From: 70-18 sp041691815
GTDB taxonomy: Bacteria > Pseudomonadota > Alphaproteobacteria > Acetobacterales > Acetobacteraceae
Direction: 5' to 3'
Length of the DNA: 37,319 bases
Assembly (NCBI GenBank): GCA_041691815.1
Contig: JBEPTZ010000033.1
Coordinates: forward strand, 1-37,319
Under the pieces are notes generated by a model that was not told the DNA's origin, ran no database searches, and saw nothing but the letters and a program-made list of their open reading frames with translations. A program made the translations under genes and the position numbers. Shown piece by piece: positions 22,350-30,031 of the stretch (position 1 is its first letter; the number at the start of each line of letters is the position of its first letter).

Positions 22350-25082
22350 TCAGTCGGCAGCCTGCTTGGCGGCCTCGGTTCTGGTGAGCGCCTTCTTCGC
22401 GGCAGGTTTTTTCGCGGTGGTCTTTTTTGGCGCGGCCTTCTTCTTTGCCGGTGCCTTCTTGGCCGGTGCCTTTTTAGCGGGTGCCTTTTTAGCCGGCGCG
22501 GCCTCGACCTTTGCCTTCGGTTTGGCCGCCTTGCGCACCGGCTTCTTGCCGCCGCGCGCCTTCATCGGCTTGCCCTTCTCGGCCAGCAGCGCCACCGCCT
22601 GCTCCAGGGTGATGTCGTCCATCGCCATGTCGCGCGGCAGGTTGGCGATCATCCCGGCATGCTGGGCGTAGGGGCCGAAGCGGCCTTTGCGGACCAGCAC
22701 CGGCTCCTTGTCCTTCGGGTGCGGGCCCATGCTGCGCACGCTGGCCAGTTTCTGCGCCAGCAGGTCGACGGCGCGATTGAGGCCGAGCACCAGCACGTCG
22801 TCGTCCTTGTCCAGCGAGGCGAAGATGCCGCCCATCTTGACGAACGGGCCGAAGCGGCCGAGCCCGGCCTCAATCGGCTCCTGGCTCTCCGGGTGCAGCC
22901 CGACCAGCCGCGGCAGCGACAGCAGCGCCAGCGCCTGCTCCAGCGTGACCGTCGAGCCATCCATGCCGCGCGGCAGGCTGGTGCGGCGCGGGCGGGTCTT
23001 GCTGTCCTTGATCTGCTCGCCCTGCTGGGCATAGAGGCCGTACGGGCCACGCCGGACGGTGATTTCCTCGCCGGTATCCGGGTGACGGCCGAGTACGCGC
23101 AGCCCCTCGGCCAGCGTCTCGCCGTTGCCATCGCCGTTATCCACCGTGAGCGGGCGGGTGAACTGGCAGTCGGGATAGTTGGAGCAGCCGATGAAGCTGC
23201 CGTGGCGGCCGAGTTTCAGCCCCAAGCGGCCCGTGTTGCAGGACCGGCATAGCCGCGGGTCGGTGCCATCTTCGCGGGCGGGGAAGAAATGCGAGCCCAG
23301 ATCGCGGTCCAGCGCGTCGATCACGTCGCTGATCTTCAGATCTTTGGTCTGGTCGATCGCCTTGGAGAACTCGATCCAGAAGGCGCGCATCACCGCCCGC
23401 CAGTCGGCCTTGCCGTCGGAGATCTCGTCGAGCTGCTCCTCCAGCCCGGCGGTGAAGCCGGGGTCGACATAGCGCTCGAAGAAGCTGGTCAGGAAGGCGG
23501 TGACCAACCGGCCACGGTCCTCCGGCACGAAGCGCTTCTTGTCCAGCTTCACGTATTGCCGGTCCTGCAGCACGCTGAGGATCGAGGCATAGGTGGAGGG
23601 GCGGCCGATGCCGAGTTCCTCCATCTTCTTGACCAGGCTGGCCTCGGAGTAGCGCGGCGGCGGCTGGGTGAAATGCTGCTCGGTCTGCACCCAGCTATCG
23701 GTTCCGGCGGCCTTCAGCGGGTCCTGCTCGCGCATCGGCGGCAGCATGCGGTTGTCGTCGTCGGCGCTTTCAGGCGTGTCGTCGCGGTCCTCGCGATACA
23801 GCTTGAGGAAGCCGTCGAACGCCAGGATCGAGCCGTTGGCGCGCAGTACCGGGGCCTTCGGGCGGCCCGGCTCGGTGATATCCACCGCCACCTGGTCGAA
23901 CTCGGCGGACTGCATCTGCGAGGCGACCGCGCGCTTCCACACCAGCTCATAGAGCCGGCGCTGCTCGGCGTTCAGGTGCTGCGCGACGCTGGCCGGCGTG
24001 CGGGCGACGTCGGTGGGGCGGATCGCCTCATGCGCCTCCTGGGCGTTCTTGGCGCGGGCGGTGTATTCGCGCGGCGCGCCGGGCAGATAGCGATCGCCAT
24101 ATTCGCTTTTCACGTGGCCGCGGATGGCGTCGATCGCCTCGCGCGCCATCGAGACGCCGTCGGTACGCATATAGGTGATCAGCCCGGTGGTCTCGCCGCC
24201 GATCGCGACGCCCTCGTACAGCCCCTGCGCCAGCCGCATGGTCTGCTGCGCGCCAAAACCGAGTTTGCGCGATGCCTCCTGCTGCAGGGTGGAGGTGGTG
24301 AATGGCGGCGCCGGGTTGCGGCGGACCCGCTTGCGCTCGACGGTCGCCACCGAGAACTGCCCGGCCTCGACGGCGGCGCGGGCGGCGGCGGCCTTGGCGG
24401 CGGAGTTGATATCGAATTGGTCGAGCTTGCGACCGTCCAGATGGGTCAGCCGGGCGGTGAACGGCGCGCCGGCGGGGGTCAGGAAGCTGGCCTCCACCGA
24501 CCAGTATTCGCGCGGCCGGAATATCTCGATCTCGGCCTCGCGCTCGCAGATCAGCCGCAATGCGACCGACTGCACGCGCCCGGCGCTGCGGCTGCCGGGC
24601 AGCTTGCGCCACAGCACCGGGCTGAGCGTGAAGCCGACCAGGTAATCCAGCGCCCGGCGCGCCAGGTAGGCGTTGATCAGCGGCTCATCGAGCGCGCGGG
24701 GGTGCGCCATGGCGTATTGCACGGCGGTACGGGTGATCTCGTTGAAGGTCACCCTGCGGACGTCCATGCCCTTCAGCAGCTTCTTCTCGTCCAGCATGGC
24801 ACGCACATGCCAGCTGATCGCCTCGCCCTCACGATCCGGGTCGGTGGCCAGATACAGCGTCTTGGCGCCCTTCAGCGCCTTGGCGATCGCCGCGATCTGC
24901 CGGTTGCCGCGCTCGTCGGCGGCCCAGTCCATGGCGAAATCCTCGTCCGGCCGTACGCTGCCATCCTTCGGCGGCAGGTCGCGGACATGCCCGAAGCTGG
25001 CCAGCACGGTGAACCCGCTGCCCAGATACTTGTTGATGGTCTTGGCCTTGGCGGGGGATTCGACGACGACGACGTCCGACAT
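22350..25082 (-). CDS. topA: DNA topoisomerase I
   Basis: The 910-residue type IA topoisomerase relaxes negative supercoils. The N-terminal Toprim domain has VVVESPAKAKTI (4-15) and DPDREGEAISWH (81-92). The active-site Tyr304 is in GLITYMRTDGV. A four-cysteine zinc ribbon (LCRSCNTG...GCSNYPDC) follows around 585-615, then Topo_C repeats with GRFGPFVKMG and KGRFGPYAQH. The last 70 residues are a Lys/Ala/Pro tail with APAKK repeated four times. The start MSDVVVVES at 25082 matches the family; an in-frame ATG ten codons earlier is less likely. It is 92 bases downstream of dprA. Confidence 0.96.
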   Translation of the reverse strand: MSDVVVVESPAKAKTINKYLGSGFTVLASFGHVRDLPPKDGSVRPDEDFAMDWAADERGNRQIAAIAKALKGAKTLYLATDPDREGEAISWHVRAMLDEKKLLKGMDVRRVTFNEITRTAVQYAMAHPRALDEPLINAYLARRALDYLVGFTLSPVLWRKLPGSRSAGRVQSVALRLICEREAEIEIFRPREYWSVEASFLTPAGAPFTARLTHLDGRKLDQFDINSAAKAAAARAAVEAGQFSVATVERKRVRRNPAPPFTTSTLQQEASRKLGFGAQQTMRLAQGLYEGVAIGGETTGLITYMRTDGVSMAREAIDAIRGHVKSEYGDRYLPGAPREYTARAKNAQEAHEAIRPTDVARTPASVAQHLNAEQRRLYELVWKRAVASQMQSAEFDQVAVDITEPGRPKAPVLRANGSILAFDGFLKLYREDRDDTPESADDDNRMLPPMREQDPLKAAGTDSWVQTEQHFTQPPPRYSEASLVKKMEELGIGRPSTYASILSVLQDRQYVKLDKKRFVPEDRGRLVTAFLTSFFERYVDPGFTAGLEEQLDEISDGKADWRAVMRAFWIEFSKAIDQTKDLKISDVIDALDRDLGSHFFPAREDGTDPRLCRSCNTGRLGLKLGRHGSFIGCSNYPDCQFTRPLTVDNGDGNGETLAEGLRVLGRHPDTGEEITVRRGPYGLYAQQGEQIKDSKTRPRRTSLPRGMDGSTVTLEQALALLSLPRLVGLHPESQEPIEAGLGRFGPFVKMGGIFASLDKDDDVLVLGLNRAVDLLAQKLASVRSMGPHPKDKEPVLVRKGRFGPYAQHAGMIANLPRDMAMDDITLEQAVALLAEKGKPMKARGGKKPVRKAAKPKAKVEAAPAKKAPAKKAPAKKAPAKKKAAPKKTTAKKPAAKKALTRTEAAKQAAD

Positions 25083-25174
25083 GATGTCCAGTTCAATGCG
25101 GTCCGCCAGCATCCGGGGCGGACGCGGGTCGGCTCAGGTCTACGTGGCCATGCAGGGGGGCGGCCGTGCAGGGT

Positions 25175-26290
25175 TCAGGCATGTCCGGCCAGCAGCGCCA
25201 CCCGGTTGCCCGGCAGCGTCTCTATACGTTCCGCAAGCTCCAGGTCCAGCAGAACCGAGTGCACCGCGGCGGCAGAGAACTGGCAGCGCCGGATCAGATC
25301 GTCAACCGCGGTGGGCGACGGACCGAGCAATCCGGTCACTGTCGCGATCACCTTTGCGCGCATTTCGCCGACCAGCGGCGGCTCCGCTATAGCGGTCGGC
25401 GGCGGCTCGGCGAGCAGCAGGCGCCGGGCGCGGTGCAGCGGTGCGCTCAGCACATCGATCACGTCCTGCGCGGTTTCCGCCAGATGGGCGCCGTCGCGCA
25501 GCAGGCCGTTGGCGCCGCGCGCCCTGGGGTCGAGCGGCGAGCCGGGCACCGCGAACACCTCCCGCCCGGCCTCGCCGGCCAGCCGGGCGGTGATCAGGCT
25601 GCCGGAGCGGGGGGCTGCCTCCACCACCAATGTTGCCAGCGACACGCCGGCGATGATGCGGTTGCGGCGGGGGAAATGGCGGGCCTGTGGCGCTGTGCCC
25701 GGCGGAGCCTCGGCCAGCACCGCACCGGTTTTGGCGATTTGCGCTTGTAATGCTGCATTTTCAAGCGGATACGGCACGTCGATGCCGCCGGCGATGCAGG
25801 CGACGCTGAGCCCGCCGCGCAATGCCCCCTCATGCGCCGCGGTGTCGATACCGCGCGCCAGCCCGGAGACCACCGCATACCCCGCCGCAGCCAGTTCCTC
25901 GGCGATCGCGGTGGCCAGGCGCTGGCCGTTGGCCGAGGCGTTGCGGCTGCCGACCATGGCGACGCAGGGCGCTGCGAGGCAGGCCGGATCGCCCAGCAGC
26001 GCCAGCACCGCCGGCGCGTCGGCCAGTTCGGCGAGCAGCACCGGATAATCCTGATCGCCGAGAAACAGCAGCCGCCCGCCCAGGCCGGCAACGAACGCCG
26101 CCTCGCGCGATGCCTCCGCCACCCCCAGCACGCGCGGCGGCGCCCGGCGCCCAGCCGCCGCCGCCAACCCCGGCAACGCAAGCAGCGCCTCGCTGGCGGT
26201 GCCATAGCGAGCCAACAGCTTGCGATACGCCACCGGCCCCACACCCTCGGTGCGCGCCAGCCGCAGCCTGTCATGCGCCTCGGCGCTCAT
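25175..26290 (-). CDS. dprA: DNA-processing protein DprA (Smf)
   Basis: The 371-residue cytoplasmic protein binds incoming single-stranded DNA and loads RecA in natural transformation. An N-terminal helix-hairpin-like region (1-60) precedes the Rossmann-type DprA domain with CVAMVGSRNAS (109-119), SGLARGIDTAAHEGAL (142-157) and FPRRNRIIAG (206-215). A C-terminal winged-helix domain spans about 305-371 (TVTGLLGPSPTAVDDLIRRC). The ATG at 26290 has GAGGAC upstream; the open frame continues upstream to 26716, but that stretch has no DprA similarity and overlaps the divergent hydrolase gene. It is first in the dprA-topA-rnr-S41 series. Confidence 0.95.
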   Translation of the reverse strand: MSAEAHDRLRLARTEGVGPVAYRKLLARYGTASEALLALPGLAAAAGRRAPPRVLGVAEASREAAFVAGLGGRLLFLGDQDYPVLLAELADAPAVLALLGDPACLAAPCVAMVGSRNASANGQRLATAIAEELAAAGYAVVSGLARGIDTAAHEGALRGGLSVACIAGGIDVPYPLENAALQAQIAKTGAVLAEAPPGTAPQARHFPRRNRIIAGVSLATLVVEAAPRSGSLITARLAGEAGREVFAVPGSPLDPRARGANGLLRDGAHLAETAQDVIDVLSAPLHRARRLLLAEPPPTAIAEPPLVGEMRAKVIATVTGLLGPSPTAVDDLIRRCQFSAAAVHSVLLDLELAERIETLPGNRVALLAGHA

Positions 26291-26408
26291 CGGAGTCCTC
26301 TGCTTGATGGCAACGATCCAGTGTTCGCGCGGCGACCCGGAAACGCAAGGCCGCGCTGGACTCGGCGGGCTTCGCGGGCCATCGTCATCGCCCGCACGGA
26401 GGCATGAC

Positions 26409-27266
26409 ATGCGCGCCTGGTGGCTTGCCCTGCTGCTGTTCGCCGCCGCCCCCGCGCATGCCGCCGCCCCCGGCCCGCTGCCCGGCACCGATCCCAACGC
26501 CCGCGCCCAACTGGCCTGGATACCGCAGGGCGACGCGCTGCTGCTCACCCGCATCTGCCGCCCGGACGGCGAGGCGCCGGCCCGCCTGCTGGTGATCAGC
26601 CACGGCCGCGCTCCCACCAGCGCCGGCCGCGCCGCGCTGAAGCCGATTTCCTGCCGCAACGAGGCGGTGCGCTGGTTCACCGCACGCGGCTTTCTGGTGA
26701 TCTCGCCGGTGCGCATCGGCTATGGCGAGACCGGCGGATGGGATGTGGAAGCCTCGCGCTGCAACGCCGCGCGCGACTACGCCGCCACCGCCCGCATCGC
26801 CGCCCGCGCCATCGATGCCGCGATCAGCTACGCCGAAACCCTGCCCTACGTGCGCCACGACCACATCCTGCTGGTCGGCCAGTCCGCCGGCGGCATCGCC
26901 ACGCTGGCCTATGCCAGCCATCCGCGCCCGGAGGTCACCGCCATCATCAACATGGCCGGCGGCAATGGCGGGCACATGCACGGCCAGAACAACGACAACT
27001 GCCACCCCGAACTGCTGGCCAAGGCCGCCGGCGAATTCGGCGCCACCTCCCGGCTGCCGGAACTCTGGGTCTACGCCGCCAATGACAGCTATTTCGCACC
27101 GGCCATCGCCACCGCGATGCACACCGCCTTCGTGAACGCCGGCGGCACCGCCGAGTTCATCCAACCCGGGCCCTATGGCAAGGACGGGCACCGGCTGTTC
27201 TGGGGGCGCGGCGGGTCGGCGATCTGGGGGCCGATGGTGGAGGGCTATCTCAAGACCACGAAGTGA
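26409..27266 (+). CDS. Exported alpha/beta hydrolase
   Basis: The 285-residue protein has a signal peptide (MRAWWLALLLFAAAPAHAA) and an alpha/beta-hydrolase fold. The nucleophile Ser159 sits in LLVGQSAGGIA. Asp226 (VYAANDSYF) and His261 (GKDGHRLFW) complete a plausible triad, and LLVISHGRAP (61-70) supplies the oxyanion region. It resembles dienelactone-hydrolase-like and dipeptidyl-peptidase-like periplasmic esterases; the substrate is unknown. Four cysteines remain in the mature part (Cys50, 82, 118 and 198) and could form disulfides. The ATG at 26409 is chosen because the signal peptide begins there. It is divergent from dprA. The 174 bases after it separate it from the catabolic operon, so co-function is uncertain. 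Confidence 0.82.
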   Translation: MRAWWLALLLFAAAPAHAAAPGPLPGTDPNARAQLAWIPQGDALLLTRICRPDGEAPARLLVISHGRAPTSAGRAALKPISCRNEAVRWFTARGFLVISPVRIGYGETGGWDVEASRCNAARDYAATARIAARAIDAAISYAETLPYVRHDHILLVGQSAGGIATLAYASHPRPEVTAIINMAGGNGGHMHGQNNDNCHPELLAKAAGEFGATSRLPELWVYAANDSYFAPAIATAMHTAFVNAGGTAEFIQPGPYGKDGHRLFWGRGGSAIWGPMVEGYLKTTK

Positions 27267-27328
27267 TACCAGCGGCCCGGCTCAGCGCGCGCAGCAGAAC
27301 CGGGCGCGTGGGGCGAACCGGCCGGCGA

Positions 27329-27358
27329 TTGAAACCGCGTCGCCGGGAACGCTATGGT
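27329..27358 (+). promoter_or_regulatory. Candidate sigma70 promoter of the DUF6282-hydratase operon
   Basis: TTGAAA (27329-27334) and TATGGT (27353-27358) are spaced by 18 bases in the 174-base gap before the operon, about 80 bases upstream of the first start codon. Both boxes are reasonable in a GC-rich context. No operator was recognised. Confidence 0.4.
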
Positions 27359-27440
27359 CGCGCGGGAGAAGCGTCAGCACAGGGAACCGGCACGTCGGCG
27401 CCCGGTGTCGCCGTTCACCGCAACAGCCGGAGCGACCGAG

Positions 27441-28379
27441 ATGGACCAGCAGGCGGATACGGCGGCGACCGAGGCGCGGGTGGACCGGCTGCTGCAAGGC
27501 GCCATCGACCCGCATGTGCATAGCGGCCCGTCGATCGCCCAGCGCGGCGTGGACCACCTGGAACTGGCGATCCAGGCCTCGGCGGCCGGCTTCGCGGCGG
27601 TGGTCACCAAGGACCACGACTACAGCGGCGTGATGACCGCCGCCCTGATCGCCCACCACCATCCTGAGCTTCGCACCAAACTCTATTCCGGCATCGCGCT
27701 GAACAACGTGGTCGGCGGCTTCAACCCCTATGCGGTGGAGCACACCGCGGCGATGGGCGGCAAGATCGTCTGGATGCCGACGCTGGCCGCCGAGAACCAT
27801 CTGCGCTGGGAGAAGACCGGCAGCTGGGTGCATCCGGCCTCCACCCAGAAGATCCGCCCGGCCACCGCGGTGCCGGTGCTGGACGCCGCCGGGGCGGTGC
27901 TGGACGAGGTGAAGGAAGTGCTGGACGTCATCGCCCGCACCGACATGGTGCTGGCCAGCGGCCACCTGCATGTCAGCGAGACCTGGAAGATCTTCGAGCA
28001 GGCGCAGCGCCGCGGCGTGAAGCGCCTGGTGCTGACCCATCCCGAGGACATCGTCGAAGCCAGCATGAACGACGTCGCCGGCCTGGCTGCGATGGGCGCC
28101 TTCGTCGAGCATTCGCTGTGCATGTTCCTCGAAGGCTCGAAGTTCAAGACCCAGCAGGAGGACGATCTGCGCCGCCACATCGATGCCGCCGGGGTCGGGC
28201 AAACCATCCTGTGCTCCGATCTCGGTCAGACCGGGGTGTTCACCCCACTGGAAGGCTTTCGCCGCGGCATCAAACTATGCATCCGCCTTGGCTATAGCGA
28301 CGAGCAGATCGGCCAGATGGTCTCCACCAACGCCGCCCGCGCGCTGGGCATCGAGGCCGATCTGCCGGTGCGGGCCTGA
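27441..28379 (+). CDS. DUF6282 family TIM-barrel (amidohydrolase-like) protein
   Basis: The 312-residue cytoplasmic protein matches the DUF6282 family, related to the amidohydrolases. Metal-binding features are in amidohydrolase order: IDPHVHSGPS with His25 and His27, VVTKDHDYSG with Lys57 and His59, ASGHLHVSE with His175 and His177, LVLTHPED with His200, and ILCSDLGQTG with Asp260. It should therefore be a metal-dependent hydrolase or decarboxylase/lyase; no family reaction is established to my knowledge. The ATG at 27441 gives MDQQADTAATEARVDRLL; an in-frame start at 27354 adds a basic, low-complexity stretch. It opens the operon, 48 bases before the GalB-like gene, making lactone hydrolysis (a LigI-like role) one testable idea. 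Confidence 0.8.
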   Translation: MDQQADTAATEARVDRLLQGAIDPHVHSGPSIAQRGVDHLELAIQASAAGFAAVVTKDHDYSGVMTAALIAHHHPELRTKLYSGIALNNVVGGFNPYAVEHTAAMGGKIVWMPTLAAENHLRWEKTGSWVHPASTQKIRPATAVPVLDAAGAVLDEVKEVLDVIARTDMVLASGHLHVSETWKIFEQAQRRGVKRLVLTHPEDIVEASMNDVAGLAAMGAFVEHSLCMFLEGSKFKTQQEDDLRRHIDAAGVGQTILCSDLGQTGVFTPLEGFRRGIKLCIRLGYSDEQIGQMVSTNAARALGIEADLPVRA

Positions 28380-28427
28380 CGCGCCGAATCGGCCTTGAAC
28401 CGTGCCAGCAGGATGGAGAACCAACCA

Positions 28428-29153
28428 ATGAACGCACCGGGCAAAACCGCGCTGGTGGTTAGCGCCCATTCGGCGGATTTCGTCTGGCGGGCCGGCGGCG
28501 CCATCGCGCTGCATGCCGAACAGGGGGTGGCGGTCACCGTGATCTGCCTGTCCTACGGCGAGCGCGGCGAATCGGCCAAATTGTGGCGGCAGGACGGCAT
28601 GACGCTGGAGCGGGTGAAGGCGTCGCGCCGGCAGGAAGCCGAAGCCGCCGCCGCCTGCCTGGGCGTGGCCGACATCCAGTTCTGGGACCTCGGCGACTAC
28701 CCGATCACCCTGTCGCAGGACTCGCTGTTCCGGCTGGCCGATGTGTTTCGCGCGCTGCGGCCGGCATTCATGCTGACCCACTCGAAGCAGGACCTGTACA
28801 ATCACGATCACCCGGCGGTGACCGATTTCGCCCAGCACGCCCGCATCATCGCCCAGGCGCATGGCCATAATCCGGGCCAGAAGGTGCTCGGCGCGCCGCC
28901 GGTCTATCTGTTCGAGCCGCATCAGCCGGAGCAATGCGACTGGAAGCCAGATGTGCTGCTCGATATCACCGGCGTCTGGGCCAGGAAGCGCGCCGCCATC
29001 GAGTGCATGGCCGGCCAGGAGCATCTCTGGGAATATTACACCAGGGTCGGCCAGCAGCGCGGCGCCCAGGCGGCGCGCAACTCCGACAAGAAGATCGACT
29101 ACGGCGAGGGCTACCAGGCGGTGTTCCCGCATGTGGTGGAGCGACTGGGGTGA
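28428..29153 (+). CDS. GalB-like 4-oxalomesaconate hydratase (PIG-L family)
   Basis: The 241-residue protein has a PIG-L fold but carries the distinctive N-terminus TALVVSAHSADFVWRAGGAI instead of the AHPDD motif of deacetylases. From memory, this matches GalB of Pseudomonas putida, a zinc hydratase of gallate degradation converting 4-oxalomesaconate to 4-carboxy-4-hydroxy-2-oxoadipate. Further shared phrases are LSFGERGESAKLW-like (LSYGERGESAKLW here), YNHDHP (124-129) and CMAGQEHLWEYYTRV (193-207). Likely metal ligands are His14, Asp17 and a His of the 126-128 group. The ATG at 28428 follows GGAGAACC. The next gene overlaps its stop by four bases. The true substrate here may be a related oxo-diacid. 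Confidence 0.82.
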   Translation: MNAPGKTALVVSAHSADFVWRAGGAIALHAEQGVAVTVICLSYGERGESAKLWRQDGMTLERVKASRRQEAEAAAACLGVADIQFWDLGDYPITLSQDSLFRLADVFRALRPAFMLTHSKQDLYNHDHPAVTDFAQHARIIAQAHGHNPGQKVLGAPPVYLFEPHQPEQCDWKPDVLLDITGVWARKRAAIECMAGQEHLWEYYTRVGQQRGAQAARNSDKKIDYGEGYQAVFPHVVERLG

Positions 29154-30031
29154 GCGGGGCGCCGGCCAGCCTGTCTGCGGCCCTCGGTCGCACGTCGCGC
29201 ACCGAGGCGCTGTTCAGCGGCGCGGTCAGCTCGCCGCTGCTGCGCCTGGCGCCGGCCGATGTGCCGGTGATCACCCGCGCCTTCGCGCCGATGGTGCGCG
29301 ACGGGCGCTACCAGGTCAGCGAGATGGCGATCGCCACCCTGCTGATGGCCAAGGCCGCCGGCAAGGACCTAGTGCTGCTGCCGGCCGTGCTGGTGGCGCG
29401 CTTCCAGGAAGCGGCGATGCTGTGCCGTGTCGGCGGCCCGATCAGCGGCCCGGCCGATCTGGCCGGAAGCCGCATCGGCGTGCGCGCCTATAGCCAGACC
29501 ACCGGCATGTGGCTGCGCGGCACCCTGCAGGACCGCTTCGGGCTGCGGCCGGAGGCGATGCGCTGGGTGACCTTCGAGGACGCCCATGTCGCCGAATTCC
29601 GCGACCCGCCGTGGGTGACCCGTGCGCCGGCCGGTGCCGATATCCTGGCCATGCTGCGGGACGGCGAACTCGACGCGGCGATCCTCGGCGCCGAACTGCC
29701 CGCCGACCCCACGCTGCGCCCGGTATTCGCCGATCCGGCTGCCGCCGGGGCGGAATTTCGCGCCGAGCACGGCTTCATGCCGGTCAACCATCTGGTGGTG
29801 GCGCGCGGCGATCTGGCCCGCGCACGGCCGGACCTGCTGGCCGAATTGCTGCGCATGCTGGGCGCGGCTGGCGCCGAACTGCCGGGCCGCGCCGGCCTCG
29901 ATCCGGCGCTCAACCTGGCGCTGCGCTACTGTGCGGCGCAGGGTCTGCTGCTGCGCCCGCTGACGCTCGATGAGGTATGGGCCGGATCGCCGGCATCAGG
30001 ATTGGAGGGAGACGAACATGCAACGTCGTGA
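29150..30031 (+). CDS. 4,5-dihydroxyphthalate decarboxylase-family protein (Pht5-like)
   Basis: The 293-residue protein has a periplasmic-binding-protein fold but no signal peptide. It shows phrases I associate with 4,5-dihydroxyphthalate decarboxylases: YQVSEMAIATLLMAKAAGK (54-72), LLPAVLVARFQ (76-86), GVRAYSQTTGMWLRG (110-124), VTFEDAHVAEFRDPPWV (140-156) and GELDAAI (172-178). That enzyme turns 4,5-dihydroxyphthalate into protocatechuate. A cytoplasmic location fits an enzyme rather than a transport receptor. The GTG start overlaps the preceding stop (GTGA, 29150-29153), and the end overlaps the next gene by 14 bases, so the whole group is translationally coupled. Automatic annotation might call it an ABC substrate-binding protein. 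Confidence 0.75.
   Translation: MSGAPASLSAALGRTSRTEALFSGAVSSPLLRLAPADVPVITRAFAPMVRDGRYQVSEMAIATLLMAKAAGKDLVLLPAVLVARFQEAAMLCRVGGPISGPADLAGSRIGVRAYSQTTGMWLRGTLQDRFGLRPEAMRWVTFEDAHVAEFRDPPWVTRAPAGADILAMLRDGELDAAILGAELPADPTLRPVFADPAAAGAEFRAEHGFMPVNHLVVARGDLARARPDLLAELLRMLGAAGAELPGRAGLDPALNLALRYCAAQGLLLRPLTLDEVWAGSPASGLEGDEHATS

Noticed and set aside
23289..26048. A 919-codon plus-strand open frame
   Set aside because: It is antisense to topA and dprA, both certain, and has no protein-like motif.
26409..27266. Including the alpha/beta hydrolase in the catabolic operon
   Set aside because: A 174-base gap with its own candidate promoter separates them, and the hydrolase is exported whereas most operon enzymes are cytoplasmic.
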